This document shows, in pieces, positions 1 through 5,842 of a stretch of DNA of 6,161 bases. Source of the DNA: an uncultured Mycoplasmatota bacterium. Lineage in GTDB: Bacteria; Bacillota_I; Bacilli_A; RF39; UBA660. The DNA lies in contig CAMMBX010000070.1 in the NCBI GenBank assembly GCA_946494345.1, positions 1 through 6,161 of the forward strand, read 5' to 3'. Position 1 is the first letter of the stretch. Every line of letters starts with the position of its first letter. Under the pieces are notes generated by a model that was not told the origin of the DNA, ran no database searches, and saw nothing but the letters and a program-made list of their open reading frames with translations. The position numbers and the translations under genes are program-made.

Positions 1-67
1 ATCGGAATCTTTTTTATTAATGATAAGGTATCTTTTTAAAAAAGGATTAACACTATTTAGAGTAATA

Positions 68-103
68 TTGATTTAACTATAAAACGGTGTTATAATTAAT
101 AAA
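68..103 (+). promoter_or_regulatory. Promoter of the tmcAL-gmk operon
   Basis: A -35 box TTGATT (68-73) and a perfect -10 box TATAAT (91-96) are separated by 17 nt, and the -10 carries a TGT extension just upstream. The predicted first base of the RNA is near A103, giving a leader of about 25 nt before the TTG start. No other promoter of this quality lies upstream of tmcAL in the window. Bases 1-67 hold only an AT-rich stretch with T and A runs; nothing there can be assigned, although the T6 near 9-14 could be the tail of an upstream terminator. Confidence 0.75.
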
Positions 104-110
104 CAAATTA

Positions 111-130
111 GGGAAGGGGTGTTAATCTTG
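111..130 (+). promoter_or_regulatory. Ribosome binding site selecting a TTG start for tmcAL
   Basis: The purine run GGGAAGGGG (111-119) sits 8 nt before TTG at 128-130, an ideal SD distance. An in-frame GTG at 119-121 overlaps the end of this run, would leave only about 16 nt of leader and would have no SD of its own. The TTG start also gives the N-terminus MSKHIVGIIAEYNPFHNGH, which places the conserved motif where the family usually has it. Confidence 0.75.
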
Positions 131-1303
131 TCTAAACATATAGTTGGTATTATCGCTGAATATAATCCTTTTCATAATGGCCATTTATATCATATAGAAA
201 AAGTTAAAGAAATGTTTCCTAATAGTCCTATTATTTTAGTACTTGGAGGTAACTTTACAGAAAGAGGAGATATTTCTATTTTAGATAAATGGGAAAAAAC
301 TCTTATTGCAATTAATTATGGTATTGATTTAGTAGTAGAACTCCCCTTCCCTTTCTCTTGTGCTTCCGCCGATATCTTTGCAAAAGGTTCTATAGATATA
401 TTAAATCATCTAGGTGTTACTGATTTAGTCTTTGGCAGTGAATCTGATGATATCGAAGGAATTAAAAGACTTGTAGAGACACAACTTTTTAATAAAGATT
501 TTGATAGTTTAGTTCAAGTTTATTTAAGAATGGGCTATAACTACCCTACTTCATTATCAAAAGCACTAGAAGATATAACTGGAAAATGCTACAAATTACC
601 AAATGATATCTTAGGTATTAGTTATGTTAAATCAATAATATCTAATAATTATAAAATTACTCCTCATACTATAAAAAGGACTAATGATTATCATAGCAAA
701 GAATTAGAACATAAGAGTATAAAAAGTATAACCAGTGCCACAAGTATAAGACAAGCTTTAATGAACAATATAGATATTAAAAACTTCGTACCTGATATTA
801 CATATAAATATTTAAAAAAAGAAACTATTCCCAAACTAGATGATTATTTTAATCTTTTAAAATATAAAATAGTAAGTTCTAATGATTTAACTATTTATAA
901 TTTAGTTGATAGTGGTATGGAAGCAAAGTTAAAGAAAGAAATACTTAATAGTTATAGTTTTGATGAATTAATTAATAAAGTTAAGAGTAAAAACTCTACT
1001 TATGCTAAGATATCTAGAATGTTAATTTATATATTGTGTGATTATACTAAAGAGCAAGCAAGGGAGTTTAAGGATATTAAATATATTAGACTACTTGGTT
1101 TTTCTAATAAAGGAAGAGTTTATTTAAATAAGATTAAAAAAGATATTAATATACCTCTTATCAGTAAATTTACAAGAGAAAAAGATAAAATGTTAGAATA
1201 TGAATACATAATTACAAAGATATACTCTTTAGTCTTTGATAAAGATAAAGCTAAAAGCTTAATAGAAGCCGAATATAAGATGAAACCTATAAGGGAGGAT
1301 TAA
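128..1303 (+). CDS. tmcAL: tRNA(Met) cytidine acetate ligase (YlbM/TmcAL family)
   Basis: Predicted to make N4-acetylcytidine at the wobble position of elongator tRNA-Met in the cytoplasm, using ATP and acetate through an acetyl-adenylate; this chemistry is known for the family, not shown here. From the TTG start the protein has 391 residues, normal for TmcAL. The family signature GIIAEYNPFHNGH (residues 7-19) contains the nucleotidyltransferase HxGH motif. It is followed by GGNFTERGD (about 40-48), ELPFPFSCASAD, FGSESDD and, in the second half, SATSIRQAL, all matching the expected order. It is the first gene of a two-gene operon with its own promoter. The gmk SD lies inside its last codons and the gap is 3 nt, so the genes are probably translationally coupled. 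No frameshift or missing motif is seen. A longer GTG start at 119 is possible but less likely. Confidence 0.95.
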   Translation: MSKHIVGIIAEYNPFHNGHLYHIEKVKEMFPNSPIILVLGGNFTERGDISILDKWEKTLIAINYGIDLVVELPFPFSCASADIFAKGSIDILNHLGVTDLVFGSESDDIEGIKRLVETQLFNKDFDSLVQVYLRMGYNYPTSLSKALEDITGKCYKLPNDILGISYVKSIISNNYKITPHTIKRTNDYHSKELEHKSIKSITSATSIRQALMNNIDIKNFVPDITYKYLKKETIPKLDDYFNLLKYKIVSSNDLTIYNLVDSGMEAKLKKEILNSYSFDELINKVKSKNSTYAKISRMLIYILCDYTKEQAREFKDIKYIRLLGFSNKGRVYLNKIKKDINIPLISKFTREKDKMLEYEYIITKIYSLVFDKDKAKSLIEAEYKMKPIRED

Positions 1304-1306
1304 GAT

Positions 1307-1996
1307 ATGGATAATATGGTAAAAACAAAGAAACAAGGCCTTTTAATAGTTATTTCAGGGCCTTCTGGTTGTGGTAAGAATAGTATAATTAATGAATTAT
1401 TAAAAATAAGAAGAAATACTTGGGTATCTATATCATGTACTAGTAGAGAACCAAGAGGTGAAGAAAAAAATGGTATTAACTATTATTTCTTATCTAAAGA
1501 AGAGTTTGAAAGTGATATTAAGAATGATGAGTTCTTAGAATATGCAGAATACTCTGGTAATTACTATGGTACTCCTAAAAAGTATATTAAAGAACATCTA
1601 GATAAAGGAGAAGATGTAATACTAGAAATAGAAATACAAGGTGCTTTAAAAATTAAAGAAAAATTAGATGAAACAATCTTTATCTTCATAATGCCTCCTA
1701 CTATGAATGAATTAAAAAGACGTCTTATTAATAGAAATACTGATAGTTTAGAGAAAATAGAAAAAAGATTTAAAAGAGCTTATGAAGAAATAAATGAAAT
1801 ACCTAAATATAACTATGTAGTTGTTAATGATGATTTAGATAAAGCCGTTAATAAGGTTAATGCTATTTTAGAAGCAGAACGCTGTCGTGTTGATAGAATT
1901 GAAGAAGTATATCTAGACAGCAAAGAAGAAAAGATCCATGAAGCCTTACTTGATGATGTTAAGAACTTTGATAATTCTAATATGGAAATAAAATAA
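1307..1996 (+). CDS. gmk: Guanylate kinase
   Basis: Converts GMP and ATP to GDP and ADP in the cytoplasm, an essential step in nucleotide supply. The P-loop is GPSGCGKNS (residues 18-26), followed by the GMP-binding segment SCTSREPRGEEKNGINYYF (about 43-61), the EYAEYSGNYYGTP block (78-90), LEIEIQGA (106-113), the lid-side RLINRNTDS (139-147) and YNYVVVNDD (168-176). The order and spacing are those of Gmk. Odd points: the P-loop reads GKNS where GKGT or GKSS is usual, the EID core is EIE, and a charged tail after about residue 192 takes the length to 229, about 20 more than common Gmk proteins. SD AAGGGAGG (1291-1298) lies 8 nt before ATG 1307; a second ATG at 1316 has no better site. It is the last gene of the operon and ends at a hairpin terminator. 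Some Firmicutes carry two Gmk-like proteins, so this could be a divergent paralogue. Confidence 0.94.
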   Translation: MDNMVKTKKQGLLIVISGPSGCGKNSIINELLKIRRNTWVSISCTSREPRGEEKNGINYYFLSKEEFESDIKNDEFLEYAEYSGNYYGTPKKYIKEHLDKGEDVILEIEIQGALKIKEKLDETIFIFIMPPTMNELKRRLINRNTDSLEKIEKRFKRAYEEINEIPKYNYVVVNDDLDKAVNKVNAILEAERCRVDRIEEVYLDSKEEKIHEALLDDVKNFDNSNMEIK

Positions 1997-2025
1997 AAAA
2001 TACAGGGATTTACCTTGTATTTTTT
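1995..2025. terminator. Bidirectional intrinsic terminator between gmk and the convergent gene
   Basis: A 13-bp stem (1995-2007 with 2013-2025, one G·U pair on the plus-strand RNA) closes a 5-nt ATTTA loop. The A6 and T6 arms give a U-run on both strands, and on the minus strand the U-rich sequence continues past 1995. The plus-strand gmk stop codon overlaps the left arm (1994-1996). The minus-strand stop codon lies in the loop (2012-2010). One element therefore serves both convergent transcripts. Confidence 0.85.
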
Positions 2026-3791
2026 CTATTATTAAATATATCCTCTACATCAACGTCTTTAAATTTATTATCATAAAAATCAAAAATCTTTTCTTTATCA
2101 GTCTCTGTTACAATTGTAGGATGTAACATATCTTCTCTTTTAGATAATTTATCTTTAATGCTTTTAAAACATTTTATAATAATCTCATCACTAGTTAAAG
2201 GATACTTTAATTTATAAACAGTAATTAAAGCCTTAATTATTTTTTCACCACTAATAGGCTCTTGCTTAAAATTAACACAATAATCAGCAAGTCTATCTAA
2301 TGTTAAAGAGTTCTCTAAATCATAATCATAATAGTTTTCTTGAGGTAAAAAATAAATAGATTCAACAGTATTACTATCAAATTTTTCTATTATAGAGCCA
2401 AGTTTTTTTAGTTCTTCTCTAATAGTAGGATTACTAATCAATTGATAGAACTCTTTCTTACTTTTAACATTTAAAAAGTCATAACAATTAAAATTAATTT
2501 CAGGACTTAATTCTCTATTAACCTCATCGAAAGTCATCAACAAATGATTGTATTTACTACCATCAGTATTATCCCAAGTAGCATCACTAACATAAATTCC
2601 ATCTATATCATATTTTTCATCTTTAATTTTGACTAAAGCTCTAGCATGATACCCAACATAGTTTTCCTTTTTATCTTTATCATATATAATAGAACTAACA
2701 ATCATATATCTTGTCTCAATTCCAACTCTATCACATAATTCTCTTAAAAGATTAACATAACCTGCACAAACAATATATTCATTAAATAAAATTTCTGAAA
2801 CAACTCTAGATTTTGCAGGATCTTCATTATCATAAGGATAGTCTTTATATTCTTTAAACTCCTTTGTTATTTGAAATATCATTATATATAATTCAAAAGG
2901 TGATAGCCTGTCTTTAATTTTCATAACAGGTTCTAGCATTTTATTTAATGCTTTTTCTTTTTTTATTGCCTTTTCTAATGATATTTGATTAGACTCTTCT
3001 TTTACAAAAATATTATTATAAGAAATTAAAGAAGACAATTTATCTTCTCTAAAATTTTTAGAATTTATATCAAGAACTATTCTAATTTTAGGATAAAAAG
3101 CAATAAGACTTTTAATAAACGCTTCTAAATAATCATAACTAGTAACTTCTATTTCTAAAATATAAATGTTTTGATATTTGTCTCTATCCTTTAATACTTG
3201 TATTACATCTTTAATATCTCTACTATTAATAGTAAAGATACTACTAGTTAAAATAGTTTCTACAGTTAATGATGTATTACCTACTCTAGTATTCATTCTA
3301 GAGGTTAATCTTTTATCACAAGAGGTTTGCAAATCGTTATCAACATTAACAGTATTTATTTGTTTTATGCTTTTACTTTTAGATAAAATATCATATACAT
3401 CTTTTTCCAAAATATAATTTTCTTTTACTCCTAAGTTAAGAGATAAAATATTATTATTACTAGAAATCGCTTCTATTATAGAATTATCTATAAAGTATGA
3501 ACTTAAAGAAAGTCCATTCGTTTTATTATTTTTTAATAAATTGGCAAGTTTCAAGTTAATTTCATCTTCATGCTCAAGATAATATTCATAATTGATATGC
3601 AAAGTCTTACCATAAATTTGTTTTTCTAAAGTAAAAGGATATTCTTTAGTTGTATAATAATATGTATAATTAGGGTTATTTGAAGAGATAAATTCATCTT
3701 TTGTCAGTATTGATGTTACACTATCTAAATTATCTAAACTATCTATTTTTATAACATCTTTATTATATTTAGTTATATCTATATAATTCAT
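2010..3791 (-). CDS. Transglutaminase-like domain protein of unknown function
   Basis: A 593-residue protein with no signal peptide and no membrane segment, so probably cytoplasmic. Residues about 297-410 look like a transglutaminase-like (papain-fold) domain: Cys342 in VCAGYVNLLRELC, His382 in GYHARALVKI and Asp403 in VSDATWDN form the expected Cys-His-Asp order. Such domains include proteases, amidases and cross-linking enzymes; which of these applies cannot be read from the sequence. The N-terminal half (about 1-280) is rich in Asn, Ser, Ile and Leu. Residues 88-150 have a short leucine-rich-repeat-like rhythm, but I do not recognise a named domain. The C-terminal 150 residues are charged and unassigned. 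The start ATG 3791 has a weak SD GGTGG (3801-3797) 5 nt upstream; an ATG at 3795 is out of frame. The gene lies downstream of pyk in the same direction but probably has its own promoter. All motifs are intact. Confidence 0.85.
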   Translation of the reverse strand: MNYIDITKYNKDVIKIDSLDNLDSVTSILTKDEFISSNNPNYTYYYTTKEYPFTLEKQIYGKTLHINYEYYLEHEDEINLKLANLLKNNKTNGLSLSSYFIDNSIIEAISSNNNILSLNLGVKENYILEKDVYDILSKSKSIKQINTVNVDNDLQTSCDKRLTSRMNTRVGNTSLTVETILTSSIFTINSRDIKDVIQVLKDRDKYQNIYILEIEVTSYDYLEAFIKSLIAFYPKIRIVLDINSKNFREDKLSSLISYNNIFVKEESNQISLEKAIKKEKALNKMLEPVMKIKDRLSPFELYIMIFQITKEFKEYKDYPYDNEDPAKSRVVSEILFNEYIVCAGYVNLLRELCDRVGIETRYMIVSSIIYDKDKKENYVGYHARALVKIKDEKYDIDGIYVSDATWDNTDGSKYNHLLMTFDEVNRELSPEINFNCYDFLNVKSKKEFYQLISNPTIREELKKLGSIIEKFDSNTVESIYFLPQENYYDYDLENSLTLDRLADYCVNFKQEPISGEKIIKALITVYKLKYPLTSDEIIIKCFKSIKDKLSKREDMLHPTIVTETDKEKIFDFYDNKFKDVDVEDIFNNRKNTR

Positions 3792-3800
3792 TCATACCAC

Positions 3801-3836
3801 CAACTTAATTATATATTTTTTTCATAATTAAAGCAA
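3801..3836 (-). promoter_or_regulatory. Possible promoter of the transglutaminase-like gene
   Basis: On the minus strand TTGCTT (3836-3831) and a perfect TATAAT (3813-3808) are 17 nt apart. The -35 half is weak and lies inside the 3' arm of the pyk terminator hairpin. The predicted start near 3801 would leave only about 10 nt of leader, just enough for the GGTGG motif, so initiation may differ or the gene may depend partly on read-through from pyk. Confidence 0.4.
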
Positions 3837-3854
3837 GGTAACTATTACCCTGCT
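3832..3854 (-). terminator. Hairpin downstream of pyk, probable terminator
   Basis: Ten base pairs form in the minus-strand RNA (3854-3845 with 3841-3832, one G·U pair) around a 3-nt loop, beginning 6 nt after the pyk stop codon. In plus-strand RNA the same position is an A·C mismatch, so the element favours minus-strand transcripts. The tail is only UUUAAUUAU, so termination may be partial. Confidence 0.6.
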
Positions 3855-3859
3855 CCTTT

Positions 3860-5269
3860 TTATATTTCCTCAATCTTCATTAAGTTAGTAATTCTCTTAG
3901 TATCAGTATTAGGGAATCCTCCCGTAATTACCACAAAATCTCCTTTATTAAGTTCCATAAACTCTTTAGCTTTCTCAACACTTTGTAATAGTACATCATC
4001 AGTTGATGGTAAATATGGTAAAGCCATATCATAAACACCCCAGTTTAAAGCAAGACGTCTTCCTGTTTTATCATCTGGACATAATGCAAGTATTGGAGCA
4101 TCAGGTTTTAAGTTACTGATAACTCTAGCAGTTCTACCACTAATAGTCGCTGCACAAATTAATTTAGCGCCTAAAGCATCAGTACTAAGAACAACATTAG
4201 AGGCAATAGACTTAGTAATATTATCTAAACTTTCAATATCAAAAGCATAATCAAAAGTAGCGTATTTTTCAGTAGTCTCACAAATCTTAGCCATTGCAGC
4301 CACTGTTTCAATTGGATGATGTCCAACAGTAGTTTCACCACTTAACATAACAGCATCAGTACCATCTAATACTGCATTAGCAATATCACTAGTTTCCGCT
4401 CTTTTTGGACGCATATTATCCATCATAGTCTCAAGCATTTCCGTAGCAACAATAGATATTTTTCCAAGTCTTCTACAAGTATTAATCATTTGTTTTTGAT
4501 AAATTGGAACCATTTCACTAGGTACTTCTGTACCAAGGTCACCACGTGCAACCATAACACCATCACTAACACTTAAAATATCTTCTAAGTTTTCAATTCC
4601 TAAAGCACTTTCAATCTTACAAATTATTTGTAAGTCTTCTCTACCATGTTCTTTTAAGATCTCTTTAACTTCTAGTACATCTTCTTTAGTAGAAACAAAA
4701 GATAAAGCTAAGAATTCTCCACCATGTTCACATGCATAGATAATATCTTCTTTATCAACATCACTAACATATGGAATATCTAGTTTTATACCAGGAACAC
4801 TCATACTCTTACGATTTCCTAAAGTACCACCGTTTATAATCTTACATGTAACTCTATCTTCATACTTAGCGATAACTTCAAGTTTCATCTTAGCATTCTC
4901 TAATAAGATAATATCTCCAACATTAAGAGAATCAATAGCACTAGGATGATTAACAGAAAATCTCTCTTTAGTACCAGTAACAGTTTCTTTAACTATATCA
5001 ATAGTCTCTCCTGGAACAAGTTCAATAGAATCATTTTCCATGACACCACATCTAAACTCAGGACCTTTAGTATCCCAAAGAATAGCAACATTTATACCAG
5101 TTCTTTTTCTAACTTCACGAACTGATGCACATGCTTTCTCTCTTTCTTCTATAGTAGCATGAGAAAAGTTAATTCTTGCTACGTTCATTCCTGCTCTAAC
5201 CATTTTTTCCATTACATCAGGTTCATTACTAGCAGGACCTATACTACAAACAATTTTTGTCTTTTTCAT
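3860..5269 (-). CDS. pyk: Pyruvate kinase
   Basis: Makes pyruvate and ATP from phosphoenolpyruvate and ADP, the last step of glycolysis, in the cytoplasm. The 469 residues cover the standard three domains. The A barrel begins KTKIVCSIGPAS with ARINFSH (31-37). The small B domain runs from about 70 to 165. The barrel resumes with ICKIE (catalytic Lys218, metal-binding Glu220), ARGDLG (241-246) and RPKRAETSDIANAVLDGTDA with MLSGET. The C domain carries SGRTAR (377-382), which matches the sugar-phosphate effector loop of other pyruvate kinases, suggesting allosteric activation. It lacks the extra PEP-utilizer-like C-terminal domain of Bacillus Pyk, so it is the short form. One variation is ATEMLETM where ATQML is usual. 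AAGGAG (5286-5281) lies 11 nt before the ATG, a slightly long spacing. The gene has its own promoter and is divergent from the small-peptide module at 5340 onward. Confidence 0.97.
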   Translation of the reverse strand: MKKTKIVCSIGPASNEPDVMEKMVRAGMNVARINFSHATIEEREKACASVREVRKRTGINVAILWDTKGPEFRCGVMENDSIELVPGETIDIVKETVTGTKERFSVNHPSAIDSLNVGDIILLENAKMKLEVIAKYEDRVTCKIINGGTLGNRKSMSVPGIKLDIPYVSDVDKEDIIYACEHGGEFLALSFVSTKEDVLEVKEILKEHGREDLQIICKIESALGIENLEDILSVSDGVMVARGDLGTEVPSEMVPIYQKQMINTCRRLGKISIVATEMLETMMDNMRPKRAETSDIANAVLDGTDAVMLSGETTVGHHPIETVAAMAKICETTEKYATFDYAFDIESLDNITKSIASNVVLSTDALGAKLICAATISGRTARVISNLKPDAPILALCPDDKTGRRLALNWGVYDMALPYLPSTDDVLLQSVEKAKEFMELNKGDFVVITGGFPNTDTKRITNLMKIEEI

Positions 5270-5295
5270 TACTTACTTCACTCCTTTTTAACAAG

Positions 5296-5332
5296 CTATA
5301 TAATTATAGCATAGTTTTATTAAAAATAAAAG
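5296..5332 (-). promoter_or_regulatory. Probable pyk promoter
   Basis: On the minus strand a perfect TATAAT (5308-5303) lies about 34 nt before the ATG, with a predicted RNA start near 5296 and a leader of about 27 nt. The -35 region about 17 nt upstream is only a T-rich TTTTAT and is weak. The -10 lies in an inverted repeat, GCTATA-ATTA-TATAGC (5310-5295), which also creates an overlapping TATAAT on the plus strand (5299-5304). Confidence 0.5.
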
Positions 5333-5385
5333 AGTATTTTAATCTGAATTACAAAAATCCGTAACTAATTTAGTACATTTTAATC

Positions 5386-5421
5386 TTGTCATAAAGAAAT
5401 TAATATGATACTATATTTGTA
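5386..5421 (+). promoter_or_regulatory. Sense (peptide mRNA) promoter, unit 1
   Basis: TTGTCA (5386-5391), a 17-nt spacer and TACTAT (5409-5414) with a TGA extension form an extended -10 promoter. The predicted start is A5421. The same arrangement, TTGATA-17-TACTAT with TGA, occurs at 5762-5790 in unit 2, which supports it. The 40 bp upstream are also conserved between the units. Confidence 0.7.
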
Positions 5422-5442
5422 GGAACATTTAATAGTTGGGTG
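5422..5442 (+). other. mRNA 5' end complementary to its own 3' terminator, unit 1
   Basis: GGAACATTTAATA (5422-5434) can pair with 5631-5643 over 13 bp (one U·G). The adjacent GTTGGGTG (5435-5442) can pair with CACTCAAC (5616-5623) over 8 bp (one G·U). A 7-nt bulge, 5624-5630, is left on the 3' side. Such 5'-3' pairing would close the mRNA and is known from type I toxin messages such as hok. The equivalent pairing exists in unit 2. Confidence 0.65.
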
Positions 5443-5462
5443 AATCTCCTAGAAAGGAGATT
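5443..5462 (+). promoter_or_regulatory. Hairpin sequestering the SD, unit 1
   Basis: AATCTCCT (5443-5450) pairs perfectly with AGGAGATT (5455-5462) around the loop AGAA. The stem buries the SD AAGGAG (5454-5459), which lies 9 nt before ATG 5469. Translation would need this hairpin to open. It directly follows the 5'-3' pairing element, so the two helices could stack. Confidence 0.75.
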
Positions 5463-5468
5463 GATATT

Positions 5469-5549
5469 ATGAGTAGAAAAGATTTATTAATAGTCTCTTT
5501 AATCATAATTATCCTTTTACTTATAAAGTTATTATTTCTAGCAATATAA
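5469..5549 (+). CDS. Small hydrophobic peptide, putative type I toxin, copy 1
   Basis: A 26-residue peptide that begins MSRKDLL and continues as an almost uninterrupted run of Ile, Leu, Val and Phe with one Lys at position 20, ending LAI. Residues 6-26 would form a single membrane helix with the charged N-terminus in the cytoplasm. The likely role, by analogy with small type I toxins that act on the inner membrane (Ibs, Ldr, Fst, TxpA groups), is growth inhibition by membrane damage; this is inference and I recognise no specific family. Support for it being a real gene is the strong SD at proper distance, a dedicated promoter, and a second copy (5843-5935) sharing MS(R/K)KD, L7, I8, S10, L11, I12 and I14. 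A convergent antisense RNA overlaps its stop codon. A regulatory leader peptide is an alternative reading. Confidence 0.7.
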   Translation: MSRKDLLIVSLIIIILLLIKLLFLAI

Positions 5550-5555
5550 ATAAAA

Positions 5556-5587
5556 GCCACCTAACTCACAACTGTTGAATTAGTGGC
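5556..5587 (-). terminator. Terminator of the antisense RNA, unit 1
   Basis: On the minus strand GCCAC plus TAATTCA pairs with TGAGTTA, one bulged G and GTGGC, giving 12 bp around the loop ACAGTTG. The tail TTTTATTTAT follows. On the plus strand the hairpin is followed by TAATCAATAAA with no U-run, so it acts mainly on the antisense RNA. Confidence 0.75.
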
Positions 5588-5610
5588 TAATCAATAAAAT
5601 ATAATTTGGT

Positions 5611-5649
5611 AGGTCCACTCAACATGACGATATTAAGTGTTCCTTTTTT
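5611..5649 (+). terminator. Terminator of the peptide mRNA, unit 1
   Basis: CACTcAA (5616-5622) pairs with TTaAGTG (5633-5639) with one C·A mismatch around the 10-nt loop CATGACGATA. A 2x2 internal loop and AGG/CCT extend the stem. T6 follows at 5644-5649. The hairpin is modest, but the same structure with a different loop and the same T6 is present in unit 2. Its arms are also the partners of the mRNA 5' end. Confidence 0.65.
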
Positions 5650-5670
5650 ATTGTATGTAAATTCCTTTTA

Positions 5671-5706
5671 CATATTCATAGTATCATAAATATTAATTTT
5701 TGTCAA
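5671..5706 (-). promoter_or_regulatory. Antisense RNA promoter, unit 1
   Basis: On the minus strand a perfect TTGACA (5706-5701), a 17-nt spacer and TACTAT (5683-5678) preceded by TGA form a strong extended -10 promoter, predicted start G5671. Its -35 is better than that of the sense promoter, as expected if antitoxin RNA is made in excess. The TATGATACTAT core is the same as in the sense promoter. Confidence 0.8.
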
Positions 5707-5761
5707 AAAATTATTTTATTCTGAATTGCGAAATTTCGTAACTAATATATTACATTTTTTC

Positions 5762-5797
5762 TTGATATAATGAAATTAGTATGATACTATTGATATA
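5762..5797 (+). promoter_or_regulatory. Sense (peptide mRNA) promoter, unit 2
   Basis: TTGATA (5762-5767), a 17-nt spacer and TACTAT (5785-5790) with a TGA extension; predicted start A5797. It matches the unit 1 promoter in spacing and -10. A perfect 10-bp palindrome, CGAAATTTCG, lies upstream at 5729-5738; it is not palindromic in unit 1. Confidence 0.7.
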
Positions 5798-5820
5798 GAG
5801 AACATTTAATAGTTGGGTGG
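5798..5820 (+). other. mRNA 5' end complementary to its own 3' terminator, unit 2
   Basis: GAGAACATTTAATA (5798-5811) can pair with 6016-6029 over 14 positions (one A·C mismatch, one U·G). GTTGGGTGG (5812-5820) pairs with CCACTCAAC (6000-6008) over 9 bp (one G·U). A 7-nt bulge is left at 6009-6015, exactly the size found in unit 1. Confidence 0.65.
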
Positions 5821-5836
5821 GCCTCAGAGAGGAGGC
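5821..5836 (+). promoter_or_regulatory. Hairpin sequestering the SD, unit 2
   Basis: GCCTC (5821-5825) pairs with GAGGC (5832-5836) around the loop AGAGAG; a G·U pair can extend it. The stem contains part of the very strong SD AGGAGG (5830-5835), 7 nt before ATG 5843. The stem sequence differs on both sides from unit 1 while pairing is kept, which is covariation in favour of a real structure. Confidence 0.7.
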
Positions 5837-5842
5837 TAATAT

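Larger units (their letters stand above)
5546..5671 (-). ncRNA. Putative antisense antitoxin RNA, unit 1
   Basis: Predicted RNA of about 125 nt from G5671 to the U-rich tail near 5546, convergent with the peptide mRNA and complementary to its last 100 nt or so, from the stop codon through the terminator. It has a short 5' hairpin (GTAAA with TTTAC), an internal hairpin that mirrors the sense terminator (loop TATCGTCATG on this strand), and a 3' terminator. No conserved ORF is present. Expected action is binding the 3' part of the toxin message and promoting its decay or silencing, as RatA does on txpA mRNA. Confidence 0.65.
5340..5706 (+). repeat. Tandem repeat unit 1: complete putative type I toxin-antitoxin module
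   Basis: First copy of a unit repeated in direct orientation about 376 bp further on (5717-6093). Shared anchors are CTGAATT (5344 and 5721), the sense promoter (5386 and 5762), the mRNA 5' end (5421 and 5797), the ORF start (5469 and 5843), the sense terminator (5616 and 6001) and the antisense promoter (5706 and 6093). The interior is well diverged, so the duplication is old, yet the layout is kept. Confidence 0.85.

Noticed and set aside
1..67. Weak pairing between T-run and A-run segments at the left edge as a terminator or riboswitch
   Set aside because: The complementarity is low-complexity, has bulges and a long loop, and the upstream part is outside the window.
119..127. GTG at 119 as the start of tmcAL
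   Set aside because: It overlaps the SD run itself and has no SD at proper distance; TTG at 128 has one 8 nt away and gives the usual family N-terminus.
3178..3417. 79-codon plus-strand open frame inside the transglutaminase-like gene
   Set aside because: It is antisense to a clear long gene, has no SD or promoter, and its Leu/Ser-rich translation is what the complementary AT-rich strand would give.
5556..5587. This hairpin as the terminator of the peptide mRNA
   Set aside because: On the plus strand no U-run follows it, whereas the hairpin at 5611-5644 is followed by T6 and its arms match the mRNA 5' end.
5575..5605. Possible extra plus-strand promoter (TTGAAT with TATAAT at 5600-5605)
   Set aside because: The spacer is 19 nt and nothing comparable with a proper -35 exists in unit 2; AT-rich sequence produces such TATAAT words by chance.
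5546..5671. Short ORF inside the antisense RNA of unit 1 (ATGTTGAGTGGA..., 12 codons)
   Set aside because: No SD at a usable distance, and unit 2 has a different, non-homologous frame at the same place. The RNA looks non-coding.
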